From: Isoetes taiwanensis
Lineage: Eukaryota; Streptophyta; Lycopodiopsida; Isoetales; Isoetaceae
DNA length: 64,000 nucleotides
Assembly (NCBI GenBank): GCA_021234155.1
Contig: JAJEKV010000009.1
Span: 8,500,546 to 8,564,545, forward strand
Direction: 5' to 3'
The translations under genes and the position numbers were made by a program. The notes under the pieces were generated by a model, which saw nothing but the letters and a program-made list of their open reading frames with translations, did not search any database and was not told the origin of the DNA. Positions within the stretch are counted from its first letter, which is position 1; every line of letters starts with the position of its first letter. Below are positions 33,204-44,486 of the stretch, in pieces.

Positions 33204-33985
33204 GACACAGGTTCCATGTAATTGTCTATGAATGAATCTGTTTACATATACTTACAGGAACCTCTGTGAATGGTTTGACGTGCAAGCGAGCTGGGGAAGT
33301 AGTGTCCATAGATTTCTTGTCCACCAGGCTAAAGGCTAAGAAACCCAGCGGCATTCAACAGGCTCGGGTCTGCAGTGAACGGAATAAATGTACAGACTTT
33401 TGCAGGGCTGAACAAGTTAGGGATCTCTTTTCTGCTCTTCTGCACATGCAAACCAAATGAAATGCAACCAAATGAAATGCTTGTTCAGATACGCTTCCAC
33501 TCCAAATCTGTTTCCACTCTGATCACAAGAACATTAATTTTTTGCAAGAATGCCCTGAAATGCTATCCATGAGGCTTGCATGTTCAGCCCCTAAAATAAA
33601 AAGAGGGCTTTTGTTGTGAGCCCTTGGATGTTGGACCATTGAAAAAAAAAAGTTAAATCAACGACTAAGAAATGGTGCACTCTAGATGTACGCATTAGTA
33701 CATCTATTCCAATACGCCATGAAATCTTAGGAAAACCTTTGTGAAAAGCGTACAAAAACACAAAAAAAAAACCTGTTATTATGCTACATATTTCTTTCAA
33801 TTCCTATATACAAAGAATCCAGCTACAAGGTAAAAAAAAGTGGGGGAAAAAAAGAACAAGCAGGTTGTTCCCATTCCATAATCTGCACATTCCCTTCGAA
33901 TATTCCTAGCATCTGCTCACTCCCCATCAAGACTGCATACCATACCCTAAACCCTCACCTTTGGAGGATCTCCGCCGACGCGAAA
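33204..33985. other. No recognised gene; upstream region of the RWD gene
   Basis: The stretch is AT-rich with A-runs near 33640, 33765 and 33830. CCCTAAACCCTCACC just before the start codon may be leader sequence. No TATA box is placed with confidence. Confidence 0.4.
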
Positions 33986-36544
33986 ATGGGTACCCTTCTT
34001 GGCCACCATTGTGGTATTATTTACGATACTCAATTGAATTTTGGATTGCCAGATTATAAACAAGAGCAAGAGATGGAGATTGAAGCTCTTCAGGCAATTT
34101 TAATGGATGAGTTTGCAGGTATTCAACGAAATTTTTTTAGCTAAGGGGTTGCCTCTCTTAAAGGTTTTTGTGCTTCTCAGAATCTCAAGATGGAGGGCTT
34201 GAAACTGAATATCAATGTTATCAAATTACCATATCTCCAGAGGTAAGATAATTTCTTTGCAGTGAAACAGGATCAGCTAATGGAAATTTTAATCTCTGAT
34301 TTATTTCAATCTGTTTTTCAGTTTGATGATGAAGATGAAACTACTATTCCTGGTACGTTATTTTTTCCTCCACCGGGCTACATTTTAAACTGACCTGTAA
34401 ATGAATTTAACGAGCAAATGGGAACTTTGGGCTGGTTAATATAAAGGCAGCTAGATGAATACGCAGCTAAGCTTATATAATACCTTGTATATCCAAAGTG
34501 CAAATTAGATACTAGCCTTTAAGCGTGTCAAAGGTATGCTATATGGTTATATGAGAACCTAATAGGAAGGAGTCTGTCTATCGGGTTCTCTCCTCTTTTG
34601 CTAATTCTGGTTGTGTCTTATTAACAGTGAAGTTGGCCTTAATATTTGCGCACACTACAAATTATCCCGACGAAATTCCTCTACTAAATGTTAGGAGGTA
34701 AGTATTGTTACTCACGTTGGCAATGTCCGCGATAATGTTGCCTGCCATAGTAGGTGAGGAAAGCTGTAGTCTAGACAAGAATTAACACAAAACAGAAAGA
34801 GATAGCATGAAACAAGTTAAAAACTAAATTGATGGATTGATTTGGTTTTTGTAGTAAGTTCTGAACATCCATGAAGAGGACTATAGTAATAAACATCCTA
34901 CTCAGCTAGAAGCGTACAAGAGTCTATGCTAACTCATATGTTCCTATATGGATACATAGACTGCCATGTCAGGACATAGACTTCCACGTTAGGACATATG
35001 TCTGCTTAACTAATAAGACATCATCCATCATCCTTCCTTTTTTAAGAACATGTATGAACTGGAAAATAAAAAAATTTACAGCTTAATATTGTCCTAGGTG
35101 GATATTAAGCTGCGCCTCAAGACCTGAAATTTAGAGCCTGCACGTTTGTCACATCAAGCTAGCACTTGTGCTCATGCACATGAATATGTTGTTGAGTTTT
35201 AAAGTTGGAACTCGGGGTCTAAAAACTCATCATTCTAAATATGATAAGATCCGACTTAACAATGCAGTTACCTGGCTTCTTATTTTACTAATCCTGAAGG
35301 TTTTTTGTTAATTATCTTTTCTTTTTCCTCTTGCTGCATTCAAGATTTTAGATGCTTGGATGCTTTTGTTCTCCATCTGCTGCTTCTCTGTTGTATATGC
35401 ATTTGATCTTTTACAAGAAATGATCATGGTATGGGAACTGAGCTGCGTAGCCCTTCCAAGCGTGCACACCAACTTACAATTTGCTTTTTCCAATTTGTGT
35501 TGGGTCTTTTCTCGTTTTCCTTATATATATATATATTTTTTAAATGTTGGCAGCTTGAGAGGAGTGAAGCCGGATGATATCAAGGAGTTAAAGGAGAAGT
35601 TACGTTCGGAAGTAAGCTCCTTGACTATTGTTCTTGTGTGATGCTCAATAGATGCATAACATAATACTTGAAGTTTGTCATGAACTGGAGAAGCTTTCTA
35701 TTCTTATTTGACTGTTGGCAGGTTAATGTGGCATATCGGGACTTCATGGCAGGCAGAAGAAAATCTTGGCATGTCTATGATGTTCACACTAGCCCAATCA
35801 GCCAAAGAATGGCTTTCTCAGAAGTATGCTCAAAATGTAGTTAGTTTGGATGATCAAGATGAGGTTGCTGAAGTAGATGAGGTCAGTACAAGTTAAGTTC
35901 TAGATGAGTAAAAATTGCAGGCATTCAGATATGATCTTGTCTTCTTGGACGCATGTGTTAATACAATCTACTATTTTCCAGGTAGTTGAACCACATGGCG
36001 AAGCTGTGACAATTGAAACATTTATTGCTTGGAGGGAGAGATTTGAGGCAGAGCTTGCACTTGAACGGGCAAAGTAAGTCTTACGTCAATTGTCTACTTA
36101 CCCTTGCTATGCTCCATTTCTGCCTGGTTGAAAATTGCTAGCTATTTTGATCTCCTGGGAACACTTTTAACTGATATCCCATTACAGGCTCATGCCAGAA
36201 TCTGCACTGATGGGCGCAAAGGAGAAACGCCCTACTGGGAGAGCTTGGTTTGAAAGAGCTATGGTTAGGAGTTTAAATTGTCCATTCCTTGTGCTGTGTG
36301 TCCTGCATGCGACTCTCTGTCTCTCATTCAGTTAATACATGCTTGCAGAAGGGTGGAAAGCCTGTTATCGAAAGCAGCGAGGAGGAGGAGGAGGAAGAAG
36401 TTGACTTTGATGAAGATTATGATGATGGAGGTATTTTGCTGTGGTGTTGCAAATCTATTTGTTATTTGTTGTTAATCTGCATGTTCCTATACAGACATTG
36501 ATGAGGACGACATGCTGGAGCATTATCTTTCGCAAAAGTCGTGA
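33986..36544 (+). CDS. RWD domain-containing protein (RWDD1/GIR2-like)
   Basis: Ten coding exons can be placed from 34053 onward: 34053-34118, 34181-34242, 34322-34352, 34628-34697, 35554-35611, 35753-35881, 35982-36073, 36188-36263, 36349-36430 and 36495-36544, all with GT/AG borders. With a mini-exon 33986-33989 before a 63-bp intron, the protein starts MDYKQEQEMEIEALQAIL and has 239 residues. Reading through instead adds 21 residues; both keep frame. The N-terminal half is the RWD fold, with NYPDEIPLLNV and NLGMSMMFTLAQSAKEWLSQ. The middle has ETFIAWRERFEAELALERAK and LMPESALMGAKEKRPTGRAW. The C-terminus is an acidic tract and DMLEHYLSQKS. Animal RWDD1/DFRP2 and yeast Gir2 bind DRG2/Rbg2-type GTPases linked to translation; the same cytosolic role is inferred here. 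At exon 7 a nearer AG (35720-35721) would break the frame. Confidence 0.93.
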
Positions 36545-37240
36545 AGTTGATTTATCATTAGTAAATTGCTAAAATTGTGTGCTTATATTGGTGATACCAA
36601 CATCAGATGGCTATAAGGACAGGTTATTAAACAGGTTGACTATTGGATTCTTTATTTTTTTTATGGAGCTTATAATTGCCACACAAAAGGGTCTACAGTG
36701 TCTTATCTTGTTCATCAGTCACATTTCATAAAACAATAGAACAAACTAATTATAATATGCCGTGGAGAAGTCACATGTGTATTTGTCATGGTAATGGCTG
36801 TGCGGAGTTTGAGAATAGGTTTAGAACTTATGATGTTGAATTTCTACTTGGTATGCTAGGATTATTTTCGTTACCATACATGCTAGCACATTATCTTTTG
36901 CAAAAGTCATGAAGTTGATTTTCCGATCATTAGTAAATTGGTAAAATTGTGTGCTTATATTGGTGAGACCAACATTTGGCTATAACGACAGGTTATTAAA
37001 TAGGTTGGCTATTGGATTCTTTATTGTTGTAGAGCTATTATTGCCACACAAAAGGGGTCTACATTGTCTTATCAGTGTCACATTTGATAAAACAATAGAA
37101 CAAACTAATCATATTATGTCGTGAAGTTGCATGTGTATTTGTAATGGTAATAGCTGGATCTAAGGCTTTGCGGAGCTTGCGAATAAGTTTAGAACTTATG
37201 ATGGTGAATTTCTACCTAGTATTCTGGGGGCGTCTTTAGT
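36515..37240 (+). repeat. Tandem duplication of the RWD gene 3' end
   Basis: 36515-36880 and 36885-37240 are about 85 percent alike. The second unit begins with a copy of the last codons (LAHYLLQKS instead of LEHYLSQKS) and repeats the 3' flank, including ACAGGTTATTAAA and AAAACAATAGAACAAACTAA. Each unit ends near GAACTTATGATG and TTTCTAC. Confidence 0.85.
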
Positions 37241-37264
37241 TATTCATGAGGAATTTTTGTAATC

Positions 37265-37565
37265 AAATTAAGGGTACAGGAGAGAAAAGGAAGAGGAAAA
37301 TTGTGTTGAAAATGGCATGGGAAAAGGGCAAGTCAAAAGGAAATGAAGGAAAAAGAGCACATCAAAAAGAAGAAGCGGGAAAGGCTGGGAAAGGACCTCC
37401 ATTAGGAAAAAAAGGAAAGTTAAGAAGGGTGTGTAAAAAAGAAAAAGGTGAAAAAAAAAAAAAAAGGAAACGTGGAAAAAAATGAGAAAAGAAAAGGAAA
37501 ACGGGAGTGTAGGGAAAACGAGGAAAAAAAAGAAAAAAAGGTAAAAGCGAGGAAAGAGAAACGAT
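37265..37565. repeat. Polypurine low-complexity tract
   Basis: About 300 bases are almost entirely A and G on the plus strand. Lys/Gly-rich and Phe/Pro-rich frames on the two strands are by-products. Confidence 0.85.
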
Positions 37566-40500
37566 GTTGAATACGAACAATGGGTTATTTTTCGGTTATT
37601 CATGCTCTCTTCTCTCATTATTACAGTGTATCATTCATAGTTTCTCGGTTATACCCAGCAACGCTGGGCACCATTCCTAATTCTAGTAATAAATTGGTTC
37701 ATTGCTCTCCTTGTAATTACTCTCCATAACATTCTTAAAACCTATGTAAACACGCATCTCATTCAAAATCTCTATGGAAAGTATATGCTTGCTACCTGCC
37801 ACATTTTTGCCCACATCAAATAATTACAAAGACCTTTCTGTCTTCTGTCAATAATGTATTTTCTAAATTGTTCTTTTGTGACAGCCCTGGTATCTTTGCC
37901 ATATTATGCATTATGTATTTTGAGGTATTATCAATACATATATAAAGCAGGTACAATTTCTGTTTGAAGCTAATATTTCCGCCCCAGCAAAAAGCCTGAG
38001 CATGACACGTGTTAAACTTAAAAAAAAAAAAAAACAAAAAGTGATGCGGCCCTTTCTTCTTCCGCAAGCAATCCGGTCATGCTCGGTTCGATCCTTTCTT
38101 GCTTTGCAATCAAGCCTTCAAGCAAGGTCTGAAATTCGGCCTTCAAGCAGCTCTGAGCCGAGAGATCTTAAAAAGGAGTGGCAGACAAGATTGCGCCAGA
38201 AAAAATCGCCACGACAAAGCATTCTGTGGCAACAACATGGTTTGCTTCTTTCTGTCGTCTGCTTGATCCACCGCCATAGCCAGCCCGGGGATGTTCCTCA
38301 GTGGCCGGAAACAAATCGGCCGCTTTTACAGGAGAGTATTGAAGAGGAAAGAATTCTTGGTCATTTCTTTTGTTGCACCAAATAAATTCTAGGTAAAAAA
38401 TGCTTTTTTTTTTTCCTGTACTTCTTAAGCCTTTTGAGGGATCGACATCCTCAAAGAAAGCAAGAAAGAACATTTGAAGGTCTGGGGTGGAGGGCCTGCA
38501 CCAATTTCCGAAATTTCTTCAAGGTGAGCCATCTCTTTGCCTTAGTCAAGGTGAGCATTTTAAGAATAGGCATAATTAGTATACCAATGATGAATCCATG
38601 TCTGCCGGGCGTAAGCAAAAGATGAAAAACGAGCCCATTATTAGTCGAGGTGGATTGTATCATAGTTCAACTAGAATGGGGCCTTTCTCTGCAAGAATGG
38701 GGTCTTTCTTTGCTCTCTCTGTCTGTTTGAGCACATCACCGATGGTGGAGGTTCATTTAATCGGTCGGGAATGTCACTCTATTCTGATCATCATTCTCCT
38801 TAATGTTGTTGAAGGATTTGCATGGCTAAGGGGTTAGTTCATTAGTCCTTGGCTAACTATTGTAATTAAAGTATTTGACGGTAATACTCAAGGCAACAAA
38901 TCTGTTTTCATGCAACTAATATACATGTTTTTGCCTATGTTCTTAGATGAGTTCGTTCATTATGGTTTCATTATGGGTCAAGGCAATGATTGGCCACTAT
39001 GAGTCCGTGGGTAAATACTTTAAGGCATGAGGAACGAGAAGGAAGATTACCCTATTTAGTGAGTTGTTTAGATAGCTCCAGAGCTGCAGCATTGAAGAGC
39101 CTACTTGGAAGAGACTACATGATATGGCTCAACAAATGCTTCTTCCAAACAAATAGGCGGATGATAGAGGGTCAAAAACCCGATCAACTTGAAAATGGCA
39201 AACCCGAACAGGCAAAGGGTTCTCTGAATCATCGAAAAAAATTCGGGCTAAGTCCTCTTGCGGGATTTCTACTTTCAAAGGCGGTCTCTTTTTTAGCAAC
39301 ACGTGGGCATTTTAATATTTGATAGACAATAGTGTTGACCAGCGTTGTTTGCTTCTCGCAGTGGCAATCTCAACGTTTGAAAGATATTAGTAAAGATCTC
39401 TAATGGATATTGCATTGCCCGGTATATGTTGTCTAGCGAAAGAGCATCACGCCATTGGACTATTCATTTTGTGCTTTGTTGTGTATGCTACAAAGCGTTT
39501 CTGGCGGATGGAGTAATTGGATACCGGCTTAGCAACACGGCTATCACAATGGAGCGAGTGTACATGTTGACCATCTTAAATAAGAAATTTGAGAATGGTG
39601 TGGCAATGATGGACACAAAGTGACACACATTTCCAAATGTGAAACTCTGCTTTGTTGTAGGACTCCATGCCTTATGGGGAACATGAATTGCGTGAGCGTT
39701 TTTTTTCTTGCGCTATTGCAACTATAGAGTTGCAAGTTGGATGATTATCGGACATAAGAGGATGGAAGCATATTTCAAGAAGCCTTTTACCTCCGGTGGG
39801 TTTATGCAAAAGGTTATCCTTGCGGCAATCCGAAGGCATTTATTTATTTGCCAATCCATCGGATCCCCAAGAGTTCGGACTCATCATTGAAAATTGTATA
39901 GTAAACTATATTGCTTCGTAATATTATTGCCCTTGCAGCTAGGGTTGATATACGCGCGTTTCCTATCCAATGGCTATTATGTATTGGATGGCTCATTGGC
40001 AAAGTTTTGTGGCAAGTTGATGAATCAAAATTTATTATTACCGGTGGCACAACAAGAACTTCATGCAAGTAAAATGTTTTTTGAATAAATGTCGATTATT
40101 CTTTGAACGTTTTGTATTCAACAAGACTTCTTCCAAAGGCGAGGATCCTTCTCATCTCGGGCATGAACATAATGACTCGAGATGAAAACCAACTTAAGAC
40201 AAACTGAAAATAGCAAAATGTGTTACCCGGGCAAACTATCTTTGGTGCGATTTTGACCGTTGAAATTTTTTAGCTGGCAAGTCTTGCCAATTATACCAAT
40301 CTACCTGGTCCATCCAAAGAGCCGTTCTAGTTAAGGAACATGTATAATCAGATCATCCTCTCAAGTCTAATGAAATTTCAACGTTTAGCTTTCTAGCTTT
40401 CAATTGATACGTATCAAGGGAATCTTGTTATGAAAATTTGTAACGGACCACTAATTGGATATTTGTAATGGATTTGTAAGGGACCACTAGATGCTTTCCA

Positions 40501-40765
40501 ATGGACCAGCAAATGCTCGTTTTGGACATTCATTGGCCCACAAGTGCACAACAATGGACCATCTAGCTCAATTTTCAATTGGGCTATTAAAGGGTAAAAG
40601 TGGGCAATCAAGAGGAGAAATGTGGGTATTAAAAAGCGAGATGTTGAAGGTGAATAAGTGGACGAACGGCACCCTCCACGAGATCAGAGATTAGTTTGTC
40701 CTTATGTCTTCTGTACGTACGCTACATGAGCATAAGTTGAAAGTTCTCCTTGTGGATTTGGTTGA
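37566..40765. other. No recognised gene
   Basis: Plus-strand frames at 38002-38385 (127 codons, Lys-rich start) and 38990-39322 (110 codons, ending LATRGHFNI) are the longest. Frames at 39426-39623 and 39708-39890 are shorter. None shows a domain I know. The stretch 40420-40620 repeats GGACCACTA and GGACCA with irregular spacing. Confidence 0.35.
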
Positions 40766-40770
40766 CAACT

Positions 40771-42377
40771 GTGACGTTCCAGCACAGTATACGGTCCCAG
40801 GACGTATACTGTACTGTCTCGTCACGCGTACACGCCACTCCAACTGACGTGTACGCCGACGTGTAGCCAGGTGAGTAGCCCTAGGGGGCAACTTGCTAGG
40901 TATGTGCATTTCTTATTAATGTGCACATGCACATTTATTAAGGTGCACACATTTCCATGTGGGCACATTTAGGTGCACACATTTCCATGTAGGCACATTT
41001 GGCCACCTAGCCATTAAAGGCAAGTGGGCCCATTTCCAATTATCCCACATGCCTAAAGGGATAATTGGAAACCCTAAGCCCCAACCCTTGCCTATTTAAG
41101 TAGAAGAACCCTAACTTGCCCATTTTTCGTTCCTAGGGTTTTAGAGCTCTGTTTTGGCTGCTCTAGGAGTCAAAACCGCCTCCCAGACTCTGTCTGAGAG
41201 AATGACACCATTAGTTTCCCTTGATTCGAGCAGTTCAGTAGGATGGTCGAACTCAGGTCAGGAGGAGCAACTCATGGATCAGGTATGTAGTCGATTTAAT
41301 GGTCTAAACCGTTTTCCAGTCACTTTATCAGTAGGTTTAGCCTATTAAATCGCCTTTAGCAGCTATCTAGATCTCTAGATGAGTAGATACCAGACTCTAA
41401 CTAAAGAACCTAACTCTATGATATAGATTAGATCTATGTTCTTTAGTTCTTCTGTGATGTATATGGATGATGTATCTCTGTGAACTCCTTGTATTGGGAA
41501 GGGGGGTAGAGACTTCAAGCTTGGTAGTAGATGCTCCTAGATTAGCCTCTCTAGCACACCATAGATTCGCCTGTGTACAAGAACCACACACGGTTGTGGG
41601 TGAAGGGGCCGGCCAAGCTAAGAAGGAGGTTAGTGTTCGACTCTTGAGCGATCCCTCCGGTGTGTAAGGCCTACCGGGGATCATTGTGACTAGGTCTAAT
41701 GGCTTACCACCGAGTGTGGGTAAGGCATGGGCTCGACACCCGTGAAGTGGTGTTCATGACTTTCCAATGGGTTCGGTCGAATACGCAAAGGTGGCCCTCT
41801 AGTCACCTTGAGTCGGCATGTAGATCTCTGGAGGGAGTGATCCCTACCTGCCCCATCCAGAACCGGATGATGACCCCGGAGTAGCCCTTTTGGCTATGCA
41901 TCCGGGCGTGGCTACGATCGGTCCCGACACTTTTCACCTACTCTGCAAAGTGTGCAATGGGGAGGGGCGGATGGAGTGGACAACCCTATGCCATGTTCTT
42001 ATGCCAGCCAAATCCATTGCCATGAATTAAATGCGCAATGAACTCGGAGACCCAAGCCGTCGACCATCCCTTTGAGTCCGAGCCTTGGGTAGGATTCCCT
42101 ATGTGATGTCTTTGATCTTTGTCTATGCAGATATGTGGAGGACCATCCTTCGTGATGGTCATATGATGTTGATGTATGTACTCATGACATGTATGTTTAC
42201 GCTTCGCGGCTAGGTAGGCCCCGAGGGAGACAGGTAAAGGACCCTTCATTCTTCCCACCGGAACTCTTCAAGGTTGCGGATAATGGAGGGCCCTATATTA
42301 GCATGGAGCTGGTATGGGGATGAACTCCTGTTTGTATACGGTGAGTGCAATCGTATATGAGTAGGGGACGTCCGCGG
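40771..42377 (+). repeat. 5' LTR
   Basis: The LTR is about 1,607 bp. U3 contains a short tandem of GTGCACACATTTCCATGT. CTATTTAAG at 41092-41100, about 50 bp before CTAGGGTTTTAGAGCTC, is the probable TATA box. Near the start CAGTATAC and GTATACTG form an inverted pair. The right border is taken just before the primer-binding site; the last bases differ from the 3' LTR (CGCGG instead of ACA). ORFs inside it are incidental. Confidence 0.9.
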
Positions 42378-42388
42378 TGGTATCGAGC
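42378..42388 (+). other. Primer-binding site
   Basis: TGGTATCGAGC differs by one base from TGGTATCAGAGC, the usual site complementary to initiator methionine tRNA, and it abuts the end of the 5' LTR. Confidence 0.7.
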
Positions 42389-44486
42389 AATGTTCTTGGA
42401 GACCAAGAGCAAAGCAATCGCCATGCTCCCGAGTACTAACTTGATAGGATCCTCGAACCTCGGAAAGTGGGAAATTTTTTCTCATTTTTGTAGTTTATGC
42501 TAAGCTAATGTGCTTAAGTGGATTGGTTTATGCTAAGCTAGTAAATTGATTAAGTGGATTGGAATTTAATATTAGCACAGCTTAGGTGAATTGGAACTTA
42601 ATAAAACTAAAAAGAATGAGCGAGTAAGGTGGTCTCACCACTTCGCGCTGGTTCAATAACTAAACTTTAGTTTTTCGACGGGCGAAGTAAGTGTGAGACA
42701 TTGATGAAAACAAATTGAAAAGTTATAGAATTTAAAAAGTAACTTGGTCATTCGAATCTTAGCCTAGGATCTAGCTAGATTAGTCTAGTTTTTCAATCTC
42801 TTTGAACCTCATCTTAAAAGGATTCCCGGTGGCGAAATCGAACCTCCCACCCAGGGGTTGAACCCCCCAAACCCCCGTGCCAACCAATCGAGGGGCGGGC
42901 ATCGTTTATGCTTTGAATTATAATTCTTAATTAAATTTAAGCTTTAATAATGTTAGATAATATTAATGGCTAAGCCTTAGATTTAGAACCAAGGCCCTTA
43001 AGCTAGATAGAGACAGCATCTCGATAGACACCAGGACTCCGATCGACATGATGCGCACCAAACAGACCGCTCGACTTTCTCGACAAGGCGAAATGTAGCC
43101 AGAGGCCAAGGAGGCCAAGGAAACAAGAAGAGGAGAGGGCGTAACGAGAGGGGAGGCCAAGGCTCAAAAAGCGCCAGAGCGTAAGCTGGTCCAACATTTT
43201 GAAGACTCAACAGCCTGCGCTGTTCATGCGAAGCGAGTAACCCTCATGAGGGAAGGCATGTAATTAGCTAGTTTAATTAAGGGAGATCCCCAGTAGATAT
43301 GTTGTAAATAATCAATAATTTTGTTAATACATGATAATTTTGAGTAGTTTATGTGTCAAATCTTGCTTAATTAGGACGAGTTAGCAAGTAGTAGTTTGTA
43401 TTTTAGTAAAATAGGATACTCTCAGACCAAAAAGTGTGATATATCTCACACCGCTACCGGTCGCGCAAAACAAAAGTTAGTTTTGAAGCGAGGCGCAAGT
43501 CGTGAGACCTATAAACTTGACCAAAACAGCTCCAAATTGACCAAGTAAGGGGTCGATTCTGCCTAATTTGATGAGCCCATCACCCTTACACCATTAGTTT
43601 ACCCAAATTAGACACCTTTGATCGAAATGAGACTGATGTCTCACAGCTCGCGCCTGGTCGCAAAACAAAAAGTTAGTTTTGAAGCGAGGCGCAACCTGTG
43701 AGACCTCCAAACTTTGAACCTCCATAACTTGAGCTACAGAGCTCCAAATCGCCTGAAAATTGTTGCAATAGGACCATTAGATAGCCTAGAATCCATTTAT
43801 GACCTCAAATTAGGCTAGAAATGTCAAACCCTAGCTCAAATTGACCAAAATTGCCCAAACCCTTGAATTGTTCTTCCAAACTGTAGTTTGTTTGTAGATG
43901 GAAGCCTACCCCATTAGTAGCTCAAGTATTGTTGCTCTCGCTCTCGAAGCTGATACCTTACTCCTAGATAGAAGTGCCCAAGAACACCCCTTTGTTATAG
44001 TCATCTAGACCTCAGCATAGCAACCCAAGTCCAACTGTCGGTACATCACCTCTGCTCATGCCAAAGGCATAAACCTTGACCTAATTCTGTGTCCTTCTAA
44101 TAGAGTTTGACTTATATAGCCGCCACATTGACACTCCCTATTGCCAGGGTACCTAGAAAGGAGCTAGAGTCTAGAGCTGCCCAAGCCGCTCCATGTGTAG
44201 AGATTGGACTCCCCTAAACCAACTTTGCTAGGACCTTAGAGTATGCCTCAAACATCATGGAGGTCTTGCAAAACAATCCTCATGTCATGCCATACCACAC
44301 GTCCTAATATTCATAGACTTGTAGATTATAGATATGTCTCCAGTAATGCTGCTCGAGCCACCTTGCTTGCTTATAGCCCAGAATGTTGTAGGAGAGCCCT
44401 TCAAGTAGACCTTAGACTCTAGGAAATACGAGCGTTGCTTTCGAAGTACGGGGCCAGAGCCACAGAAGAGCTAGAGGCGCAACTTC
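42389..44486 (+). other. Leader of the LARD-like element with three foldbacks
   Basis: No protein frame is credible. Foldbacks at 42633-42698, 43444-43508 and 43639-43703 all begin TCTCAC and end GTGAGA, with GCGC and AAAC/GTTTT arms inside. Their common central part is AAAAGTTAGTTTTGAAGCG. Near the end of the leader, from 44435, a short frame reads LSKYGARATEELEAQLLED, a possible gag vestige. Confidence 0.65.

Noticed and set aside
37246-37618. Lys-rich and Phe-rich frames on opposite strands
   Set aside because: Both arise from the same polypurine tract; no start context or domain.
41154-42485. Several short ORFs
   Set aside because: They lie in the 5' LTR and its border and recur shifted or broken in the 3' LTR, so they are not conserved as protein.
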